Assembly (NCBI GenBank): GCA_026168455.1 | Contig: CM047426.1 | Location: forward strand, 69,045,475-69,109,474 | DNA: 64,000 nucleotides | Reading direction: 5' to 3' | Source of the DNA: Theocolax elegans | Taxonomy: Eukaryota; Arthropoda; Insecta; Hymenoptera; Cerocephalidae | Shown: in pieces, positions 25,240-34,809 of the stretch | Position numbering within the stretch: position 1 is the first letter of the stretch | Layout of the letters: every line of letters starts with the position of its first letter | The notes under the pieces: model-generated | The model's input: only the letters and a program-made list of their open reading frames with translations | What the model was told of the DNA's origin: nothing | Database searches by the model: none | Program-made: the position numbers and the translations under genes

Positions 25240-25280
25240 TACTAGGGGGGCTTCGCCCCCCTGCGCGCTTCGCGCGCCAA
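25240..25280. repeat. Two adjacent GC-rich hairpins with CTTCG loops
   Basis: GGGGGG-CTTCG-CCCCCC (25245-25261) is followed at once by GCGCG-CTTCG-CGCGC (25263-25277), in very AT-rich surroundings. This looks like a terminal structure of a mobile element, but I cannot name the family. It is directly beside the right end of fold-back copy 2 and its (AT)n run. Confidence 0.6.
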
Positions 25281-25508
25281 CCCCCTATTTTTAATTTCGA
25301 AAAAGGTTTTTCGTAATTAATTTATTTAAAATAATGTTTTAAATTGTATTATTTTTTCACTACCATGGACACCTTAAAAATTAAACAGATTCATACAACA
25401 CCTTGGAGGTATTGCTATAGTTATTATAATTTATAAATAAAAGTTTACCAAAATTTAGTGTAATGAAATCAGAATAAAAATAATAAAAAAATAGACATAT
25501 TTTTCCAG

Positions 25509-28500
25509 AGAATATTCGTCCAGAGAGACAAGTTCGACTCCAGCTCTACTTGACAGTCAAGCCGAAGACATGGTTGCGGGAGTGCAATCCGAAAACCGTT
25601 TGTTCTTCTCGGTAAGACTTGGTGGCAAGGACTTTAAAGCATTGTTCGACCCAGGAGCAATGGTTTCACTTATACGCGTTGACGTAGCGGAATGCTACAG
25701 GGATAAGTGGAAACCGGCCAAGGTAGTCGTGCGGGGTGTCGCAGGACCGGCACTGAAAGTCCTAGGTTTGTTAGATGTTCTATTCGGAATTGAGGGATTA
25801 GATGGCAACATCCAACTGAGAATAGTCGAGAGTATGGAACACTCGATGATCCTCGGTATGGACTTCCTTCAACATTGGAACATCGAGGTTAAAATTGGCG
25901 ATGCCCTCTGGCGTGTTGGCGCCGGAAAATGGCAGTCTTTTGTCAAGGATGGAGTCCGAGACGGAGACACGAGGATTCTCGCAGAGTGTGCAGGTATCAT
26001 CGAGATTAACGATGACCAGCGAGAGAGGGTAAGAAAGTTAGTAGAGAACTTATTACCACCACCAGGCGATGTGCATGGCTTTACTACGTTGATCGAACAT
26101 CACGTGGAAGTAGAGCCAGGTGCACGACCAGTACGTCACAAACCAAGACGTATGTCGCCTAAAGTCCTCGAATTCGCCCAGCAAGAAGTCAGAAAAATGT
26201 TTGAGAGAGGAATAATTGAACCGAGTGCAAGTGAATGGTCTGCCGCTCCAGTGATAGTCCGCAAAGACGAAGGTAGCTATCGTTTTTGCATAGACTTCCG
26301 AGATTTGAATGCGGTAACACAACGTGACTCATATCCAATACCGAATATGGATTCGATTCTGGATAAGTTACATAATGCCAAATTCATCTCTAAGATCGAT
26401 CTTAAGAAGGCATATTTCCAAGTGTTAATGTCAGAAATTAGTCGACATTACACCGCTTTCGCTGTGCTTGGGTCTGGGTTGTGGCAGTTCACACGGATGC
26501 CGTTCGGACTGATGAATGCACCCATGACATTTGCACGGTTGATCGATGCTCTATTTGGTCCCGAAGTTGAACCTCATGTTTTCGGTTACCTGGACGATCT
26601 AATCGTTATAACCGAAACTTTCGAGGAACATTTAAAATGGTTGGAAATGGTTCTAAGGACACTAGTGGACGCAGGGCTAGAATTGAACAGAGAGAAGTGT
26701 CAGTTCTGTTGCTCGAGCGTTACGTTCCTTGGGTACCGCCTGGATGGTGATGGACTTCGACCCGATGTGGATCGAGTGGCTCCTGTCCTAAATTATCCGA
26801 CCCCAAGAAATGTTAAACAACTTCGTTCCTTCCTTGGCATGGTCGGTTGGTATTCTCGTTTTATAAATCGAGAGTCGGATATTAAGATCCCTCTCGTGAG
26901 ATTACTCCGTAAGGACCAGCCATGGGAGTGGGGACCAGAGCAGGACGCGGCGTTCCGTGAACTCAGGTTAGCTCTAGCCGGCGCGCCAGTGCTTGCTTGA
27001 CCAGACTTCTCTAAGCCTTTCTCGGTCCAGAGTGACGCGAGTGATTACGCTATTGGGGCTGTGTTAACCCAAGAAGATGAAGATGGTTTCGAGCATCCGA
27101 TCGTTTACGTCAGCCGAGTGTTGAACAAGGCGGAGCGTAATTACATGACGACGGAGAAAGAGTGTCTAGCCTTAATCTGGGCAATTAAGAAACTTCGGCC
27201 ATATATTGAAGCGTATCGCTTCAAAGCTGTGACGGACCACAGCGCGCTCAAATGGTTGAAAACTCTTAAAGAGCCCACCGGCAGACTAGCGCGCTGGGTG
27301 CTTGAGATGCAACAGTGGGACTTCGAGATTGTGCATAAGAAGGGTGCACTACACTATGTTCCCGACGCACTCTCTCGCGCTGTTAACCTGGACTCGGACG
27401 AAGTTGAAATAGCCTCCTTTGACGTGATTACCGACCCATGGTACATCGCCAGATTGGATGATGTGAGGTCCAGTCCTCAAAAGTTTCCGCAATGGAAAAT
27501 TGAGGATGAAATGCTCTATCGATTCACGACCGATAAGCTGCTGGACCCAATCACGGGTCAAGAGGAGGGATGGAGATTGGTTGTGCCCATTGAACATAGG
27601 ACGCGCGTACTAGAGGATTCGCATTGCCCTCCATCGTGTGGTCATTTAGGAGTGGAGAAGACCTATGACCGAGTGGCAAGAGACTATTATTGGCCGGGTA
27701 TCTATCATGATGTCAGGCAATTCGTTGTGCAGTGTATAGACTGCCAACGATATAAAGTCTCACAGGCGGGCCCTCAAGGTTTGATGGGCAAGCGTAATAT
27801 TGAGAGACCGTGGGCTGTGGTTGCGGCAGATATAACGGAACTGCCTCGTAGTAAGAACCAATACAAATATATACTGGTCTTACAAGATTTGTTCACGAGG
27901 TGGGTTGAATTAAAACCGTTACGAGCTGCTACCGGTAAGTCGGTTGCGAAAGCATTTGAGGAACTCATACTGTTTCGTTGGGAAACTCCTAATTACTTCC
28001 TTACGGATAATGGTACAGAGTTCGTCAATAATAAGTTGACACAAATGCTTGAGGATTACGGGATAAAACAGATCACGACTCCTCCTTACCGACCGCAAGC
28101 CAACCCCGTCGAGCGAACAAACAGGACATTGAAGACGATGATCGCGGCCTTTGTGGATTCCGATCATCGCAGCTGGGATGAACATTTACATGAATTCCGT
28201 CATGCTATTAATACGGCAACGCAATCAAGTACGAAGGTTTCCCCAGCTTTCCTCAATTTTGGACGTCATCCTCAACCTGTAAAGAGTCTGCGTAGAGAGG
28301 TTGAGAAGAGGGAATTTAAAATTCCTATCGATCCCGAGATGTGGATGGATCGACTCAAACGTCTTGATGCCCTTCGAGATCTAGAGCGGAAACACATAGA
28401 TGAAGAGCAGAGACGTCAAGAGAAAGTCTATAACAAAAATAGACGCGTGGCTTCCTTCCAAGTAGGCGATTTAGTCATGAGGAAGTGTAGAACGTTATCG

Positions 28501-28671
28501 CACGGGGCCAAAGGTATTTCGGCCAAATTGGCGCCTAAGTACGACGGACCCTTTGAAGTCAAAGAGATACTATCACCAGTAGTCTTAAGACTTGAAGAGT
28601 CTGGACGGAAGAGGTCTGAAGTGCACGTATCCGATTTAAAGAGATACGTCCCACCAAGGAGAAAATCCTAG
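25509..28671 (+). pseudogene. pol: Element B pol (protease-RT-RNase H-integrase), one nonsense codon
   Basis: Ty3/Gypsy Pol. An open frame follows the acceptor 'atttttccag' (AG 25507-25508). The protease has ALFDPGA (D-P-G, codon 25648) in place of the usual D-S/T-G. RT has the F-C-I-D-F-R-D-L-N block and Y-L-D-D (about 26586). RNase H is followed by integrase with the H-H-C-C finger (about 27.62-27.75 kb), the D, D, E triad (about 27828, 28009, 28108) and a GPF module near the end. A TGA at 26998-27000 replaces the Arg codon found at this place in element C (CGA to TGA), between RT and RNase H. The frame is otherwise open for about 1,050 codons. It has no gag upstream and gag follows 142 bp later, the reverse of the usual order. 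Its closest relative in the window is element C. Confidence 0.9.
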
Positions 28672-28813
28672 GCCAGCGATGATCGGCTAGCCACGGGGAA
28701 AAGTTAGAGTGGGTATCCGGGTGTGTGATTGATTGAGTACGAGTGATTGTATATGATTAATGTAACTATGATTTGTTTGTAGTTAATTAACAAATTTCTT
28801 TCTTTTGTTTCAG
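28672..28813 (+). promoter_or_regulatory. pol-gag spacer ending in a strong splice acceptor
   Basis: No LTR or coding sequence lies between pol and gag. The end is branch-like 'ttaattaac', then 'tttctttcttttgtttcag' with AG at 28812-28813, a near-ideal acceptor. This implies that the following reading frame is reached by splicing. Confidence 0.6.
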
Positions 28814-30185
28814 CACCCTGGACGAGGACGAAACCAAACGGCTGATCGCTCAGACCGAGCAAATGCTCGGTAAGCGAGAGACCGAACGGAGCGCGGAAAG
28901 CTACCGCCGATTCCAACGGCAGGCAGTCCGCGACCATAATCGTTTCGGGGATTCCCACTGTCTGGACGCAGATAATAAGGAATCCACGTCCACCTTTCTG
29001 GCTAACTCGCCACCAGAAGCGAGGGAGATGGTCAAGAGGAGTTATGCCGAGGTGGTGGGGAGACCCCTGCCGGCCCAACCATCGGGTCTTGGCAACAACC
29101 TCCAGGCCGCTTCGGCGGTAGAGGCTGTTGACTTGCCCTTGGAAAGGCCTAAAGGTGTGTCAAGTCCGCCACAGGCTGGCGAATCCAGGCCAAACCCCAA
29201 GACGACGGTAGAGCGAATGGAGGTCGACCAGCAGACACCGACGGGTAGTGTTAATTACCTACCTGCGGGATATGAGGTGGACCTCCGCCAAGAGGAGAGG
29301 GAGCGGCAAAGGAAAGTCGCCGACAGCCGTCCGAGACGCAAGAAGTACAATCCCTTGCGTCAGTTGACGGTCGACGACTACTACTCGGCAGTAGACGATG
29401 GAGGTCTGGCACAAGCCGTGCCAAGTACCATCGCGTCGGTAGTAGTAGTTCCACCAAAGGAAGAGATGTCGCCCGCTAGGAGCAGACCCTTCCCCCTGTC
29501 CAAACCACCGACTCAAGTCCGGAGAGAGATGTCGCCCGTAAGGTGCCGACCCTCTCCGCGACCCAATCAGTCAAGGGCGGACCAGGTGGAAAAATACAGG
29601 CGTCGCGGGGCGATGTTCAAGAGGTTGGATCCGATCAAGACGGACCCAACCATCGATCCCCCCGATAACGCCTGTTTTAACTGTTGGCGTCCGGGTCACA
29701 ACCGCCAAGAGTGTGCGGCCACGCAGACACAAGAATTCTGCATCAATTGTGGCCGCCGAGGGGTGGTTGTGACAAAGTGTCCTCGATGCATGAATGCCTA
29801 CCGCGCATGGTTGGCAAATCGCAGGGATCGAGGACTATCCGACCCACCAACAGTGGCTCCTCAACCTTCCACGTCTGGGACACAGGGGAAGTCCGTGTCC
29901 AAGAGGGCCAGACAAAGAGGGAGCCGCAGCGAGGCGAAGAAGCGACGCGTGGAGGAGACCACCGTCGCATCGGCTCGAGCAACTCCGGTGGGTATTGTGG
30001 ACGCACAGCCCCAGGAAAGCCAACCCTCCTTCGCAGCCGGAGTAATTGCTCGACGACTCGAGGAGGCAGACCGCCGACAGGCGGCAGATTTCGGTCTGCA
30101 CCATAGCGGGCCGATTGAGGAGGTGCGACGCGCCTTGGGCGATCATGCTCAAAGGCTGGTCGAACAGCGTCGTAGGGAATACTAG
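28814..30185 (+). CDS. gag: Element B Gag-like zinc-knuckle protein, downstream of pol
   Basis: The frame is open from the acceptor at 28814 to the stop at 30183-30185. With the start exon 22942-22958 the message would be 1,389 nt, 462 residues, exactly in frame; without it the first ATG is 28863. The N-terminal third has a K-R-S-Y-A-E-V-V-G-R-P-L-P-A block that matches a block in element C Gag. A classical C-X2-C-X4-H-X4-C knuckle (about residues 293-306) is followed by a C-X2-C-X9-C-X2-C finger (315-331). The C-terminal 130 residues are rich in Arg and Glu. No capsid domain is recognisable. No GGGAAAC slippery site is seen near its end, consistent with pol not following it. The sequence is GC-rich compared with its surroundings. 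The alternative is a co-opted or juxtaposed gag from another element. Confidence 0.7.
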
Positions 30186-30209
30186 GACTCACTGGCCCGT
30201 CCTCCTACA

Positions 30210-31616
30210 CCTTTATTCCCCTCTGATTGAAAGGATTATAGATGAGACGAATCGCTATGAAAGTCAGAATCATGAAGATCGGCAATCCCATCAGAGAACT
30301 TGGTCTCCACTTACAAAAGGTGCATTCGAATGATTTCTTGGCCTTTCAGTTCTAATGGGCCATATTCGAAAAGGTGACATGAAAGACTATTAGTCTAAAG
30401 ATCCTCTGCTTTATACTCCAATTTTCGGTCAAATAATGTCTCGCGATAGGCTTCTTGTAATTTTACGCCATTTACATATTCCTGATAATGAAGATACCTC
30501 GGAAATCGCTCTCTATTCATTAATGAAAATACCATTCTTTAGTGAAAATAAAACGAATAATAGACTATCTACAAAGTAAATACTCAGCAGCTCTTATTCC
30601 AGCAAAAATTTGTACATAGACAAAAGCCTAGTATGTATCATGGAAAGGCACGCTTCGATTCAAGCAGTAAATTCCTTTGAAAAGAAATCGGTTTAACATC
30701 AAACTTTTTGAATTAGTAGACTGTGAGACTAGATTCATTTTGGGTTTTATTGTCTATACTAGCGCTGATACTAATTTTCAGAAGTTTGATTTGGGTGTTC
30801 ATGGGGATATTGTCGCTCATTTCTTGCAACCTTCTTTTACAAGGGTCATGTCATATACATAGATAACTGGTATACATCTCCCATATTGGCAGAATTTTTG
30901 CATTATCGCGATACAGGAATGTGTGGCACGATAAGAACAAATAGAAAAGAAATGCCAAAATTAGAAAATAAATTAGATCGAGGTGAAGTTCAAGTTGCTT
31001 ATAATAATTTGTGGATGACAATCAGGTGGCAAGATAAGCGTAGTGTTTGCATGCTTATAACTGTGCACGAACCTGACTTCTGTACCACTGGCAAAAAACA
31101 CTATCAAACCAATGAGAATATTATAAAACCACGATGCATCCATGAATACAACCAAAATATAGGTGGTGTTGACAATGTAGATAGACAATTGTCTATAACC
31201 GAAACAGTTAGAAAAACAATGAAGTGGTATCGCAAGTTATTTTTCCATCTTATTGATCTAAGTTTATCTAATGCTCATTTTTTATATAAAATGAAAATTA
31301 AGGACCAATGCCCTTCCCTTCATTCTGAATATCGGTTGTTAAATCATTATTGAAATTGGATAATACAAATGTTAGCATTTCTCGTCTTGTTAGCCCTCCT
31401 ACTCGATTAGTTGGTCGTCATTTTCCAAGGTTTTCTACAAGTCGTAGTTGTTACTTGTGTGCTTTACGTAAAATTACTAGTCGAACAAAATACATGTGCT
31501 CTGATTGTGATATTTCTTTATGCGTGGCTCCATGTTTTGAAGAATATCACACAAAAGAGACATTATTATATAGTCAAATATTTAGAGGTGAGAGGCAAGG
31601 GAACTCTCGGAAATAA
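30210..31616 (+). pseudogene. piggyBac-like transposase relic
   Basis: Starting about 25 bp after the element B gag stop, the translation shows the conserved piggyBac order: L-I-E-R-I-I-D-E-T-N-R-Y, W-S-P-L-T, F-L-G-L, then D-N-W-Y-T-S-P (about 30860), C-G-T-x-R-x-N-R-K (about 30920), N-I-G-G-V-D-N-V-D-R-Q (about 31160) and K-W-Y-R-K-L-F-F-H-L (about 31225). The cysteine-rich C-terminal finger (C-x2-C ... C-x2-C ... L-C ... C-F-x2-Y-H) is in another frame at about 31455-31560. Several stops and at least three frame changes (for example near 31350) make it non-functional. The longest intact piece is 30886-31353. No TTAA-flanked TIRs were found and the N-terminus is missing. Confidence 0.85.
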
Positions 31617-31707
31617 AGCATCCCAATGTGAGAGGCAAGGATACTCACGGAAATACAGCACCCCAACGTGAGAGGCAAGGGGACTCACAGAAATAAAGCA
31701 CCCCAAA
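31588..31707. repeat. 40-bp tandem repeat, three units
   Basis: GTGAGAGGCAAGG starts at 31588, 31628 and 31668, exactly 40 bp apart; each unit ends in CCCAA. The array overlaps the 3' end of the piggyBac relic and may derive from its subterminal region. Confidence 0.9.
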
Positions 31708-33005
31708 GGGATCAAATTTTCGCCACATCCACGCTGTTGATTCAGGGTCATGCTAAGAGCGAAAACTAATATATTTTACGGTGGTTAGAAAAATGGAGAT
31801 ATATTCCAAAAATTTTGAACTCGTCACTGAAAAGTGTTGTCCATTTCCATAGTTTTGGAAACATAACCTGAAAGAAGGAAATTAAAAAAAACACAATTTA
31901 TCTATTTTTATACATTAAAATATTAATTAAAATATAATTAACTAGAGGGTCCGAAATATGTAAAAGTTATACGCTTTTACAATCCAGGCACGATCGTTAA
32001 ATGTTTTAAAAAAATAAACGACTATAATATTTAAAAGTTACTATAAAAATTAATTTTAGCCAAATCGGTTGAAATTGACTGAATTTTTCGATTGACTTGT
32101 TTATATACATAGTAACATACATACAAGCATACATACATTTTCAAAAACGTTTAAAATGACTTATTTTATTAATTATTTATAGTATTACATTTTTGGCGAT
32201 GGTGATATATTTATGTGTGAGGATTATATGATTCCAAGAAAAGTATACATATAATATATATGTATTTTACTTTTGACCTATAATAATGAAAAGGGATCGT
32301 TCTTTTCTTAATAGCTTGCTTTTCCTTTTCTATTAGTAATTGTATACAATAAATCCTTGTTTCGTAATAAAATAAAATTTTAATAATTATTATATTAATT
32401 TATTTACAATTATATTATATTATTTTATCATTTCTATTAATTAATATTACAATTATTCTTCATTCTATACATTCCTTTAGTTTTATGACTCGGTTTTAGT
32501 TAAAACATTTTTTAATGATCAAATTTAAGTAAATTATTTTACTATAAGATAATTAAAAATATTTTGTTATATTACTTTTTATACGTCTAATAATACAATA
32601 TTTATATTGTAATTATAGGAAACAGATTTTTTCAAATTACGAAAATTGCTATTAATTATTCTGCTCTTGTCATGATTACCCTTACATTGATTAATGTTTA
32701 TTTTGTTCGCCCATTTACACTTTTTATATCAAAAGGCGCGATAGCGCCTGACGCAAGTATAGCGCGAGAGCCATTATATACAGCTAACTAGCCCCTCAGT
32801 TTTTTACTTTTCTAACCGCTACATTATTTCATTATTTATTTGCGTTATTGATCACGCATAACGTTCCATATTTACTCTTCTTTACTGTACAACAAGTTTT
32901 GTCCGAATTCATTCACGCATATTTAAGAAAATCGATGCCAAAGATATTGCTTGCTGAATTCATTTTCTCGATTTTTGCTTCTTCCCTTTTTTCGTCTCCC
33001 TATGT
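31708..33005. other. AT-rich intergenic DNA
   Basis: At about 32055-32090 'agccaaatcggttgaaattg' resembles the 3' ends of some insect non-LTR elements, but this is too short to call. Otherwise nothing recognised. Confidence 0.35.
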
Positions 33006-33009
33006 ATAT

Positions 33010-33810
33010 TGTAACGAATCAATGTAATATTTGATTATATTACATTGCTCGTTACATTCTCTCTCTCTGTCTAGCCTGTGTATTAATATTTACAGATGTT
33101 ACAGGTCGACGTTCGACGATTTTCGGCGATTTTCGCGGACCTTCGTAAAGGTAAAAGTAGGGAAAGAGAGAGAGAGTTTTCGGTTCGTAAGTGCGAGAGC
33201 ACTTAGATTAAACTCAACCGTGGAGCGACTAATCTCAACCGCCGAGAGATTAAAATTCAACCGTGTGATTAATTGCCACTGACGTGAGAAACCTTGCGAT
33301 TTGTTTTCTCCATATTTTGATCGCCCTGTGCTTGTGATCCTGGTGCTGTGCTGGTGATCCAGTGAAGTTGCAATAGTTTGTTTGGCGAGGACGCAGCCCA
33401 GGAAGCTAAAGGGTAGCGACTACGCAGACTTCACCTGGTTGTTTAACCATCAATCGCGTCTCAAGCACTGTAAGTGCCAGTCTTGTAGTCTCTCTCTTTC
33501 TCTTTCTCTCTTTATTTATCTCGCGTGTATACTGACCTGCGTTTCGCGCGCTGCGACGCGCCTGTATTATTGTTTTTCCCGAATACATTTATTTCTGTTA
33601 TTAATTAAATACTGCATTGTTGTTTATTTAATTGTTTACCCTCTTTTTCTCGCGTTTCGCTAAATAAAGATTACCGCCGCCTCCGCCTATACGGCTTATT
33701 ATAGTCGTATTATTACTGAGCGGCTGATCGCATAAATGAGACTATTATTTTAACGGTTCTGAATTATTATTATTTTATTTATTGTTATTAAAAATAGCAA
33801 AACCGTTACA
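33010..33810 (+). repeat. Element A 5' LTR
   Basis: Begins TGTAAC and ends GTTACA, a 6-bp terminal inverted repeat. The polyadenylation signal AATAAA is at 33663-33668. It differs from the 3' LTR at four positions that I could see. Confidence 0.95.
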
Positions 33811-33824
33811 TGGCGCCCAACGTG
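33811..33824 (+). promoter_or_regulatory. Element A primer-binding site, tRNA-Lys type
   Basis: TGGCGCCCAACGTG directly follows the LTR and fits the first 14 bases of the tRNA-Lys1,2 primer site; the match ends there (CATGG follows). Confidence 0.85.
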
Positions 33825-34809
33825 CATGGTCATTAGCGTTACGCGTAATAGTTATAAATAATAGTCTAAAAATTAAATTTCTAATATTTAAAAATTTTCA
33901 ATTCAGTCAATAGGCGTGTTAAATTAAGAGATTTTATTTCGAGCATTTCGAGAGCGAGCGAGCGCATTGTTTACGTTTCGCGGTGATTCGCGGTGTTTAC
34001 GCTGCGAATAATATTCGAATATTGTACTTTCTATACATTTCGAAATTATTCTTTTGAATCTTATATTATTCGAATTGTAAATCGATTTTCCTTTTCGATT
34101 TAATTTTAGCGTATCGCGAATTAATTAATTATTTCGTGCTTCTTTTATTATTTATTTGTTTATTTAAATAATTATTAGCGACACCGCAGAAAATATAATT
34201 ATTGCTTTTCTAATAATTTCTCGTAAACTGTATAATCGCAATTTAGGTTGAGTTAGTCTATTTCGCGTGCGTGCGTGTAAGTGTGTGTGTGATTTACGCG
34301 GTAAATATAAGTATTGTAGCGTATCGCGGTACATGTATGTATGTGTATGTAAGCGTGTGCGCAAATAAAGTAAATTAATTTATTTTTTTTTAATTTGAAT
34401 TCAATTTAATTTTTTTTTGTTGTTATTATAAATTATTAAAATAATTTTTATATCGTTTCTTCGCAATTTAAAATTTTGTCTTTTTTTTAAATAATTATTA
34501 TATTTAAACAATTTATTTTAAATTCTTCAAATTTCTTGTATATTAAATTCGCTAATTCAATTTAATTCTATTTTTTTTGTAAACAATTGAAAAATTTATT
34601 TTTAACAAATTACAGATTTGTAATATTTTGTTTTTTTTTACAAAGTGGTTGATCTTAGTAAATTTAATTTGGTTAAGCGAATTTGCGCATAATTGAATAG
34701 CGATTCGCAATTATTTTGTAATTTGTTTAATAAATTTTTTTTAATTGTGAGAATTTATTTTGCCAATAAGGCCTAAAATTTAAATTTTATTTAATTTTTA
34801 TAATTCAAA
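33825..34809 (+). other. Element A untranslated leader
   Basis: About 1 kb of AT-rich leader between the primer site and the gag ATG, with no long open frame. It probably holds packaging and dimerisation signals, but none can be recognised by eye. Confidence 0.6.

Noticed and set aside
28700..28813. Short LTR separating two tandem elements between pol and gag of element B
   Set aside because: The 142-bp spacer has no TG...CA ends, primer site or polypurine tract; it reads as an intron end.
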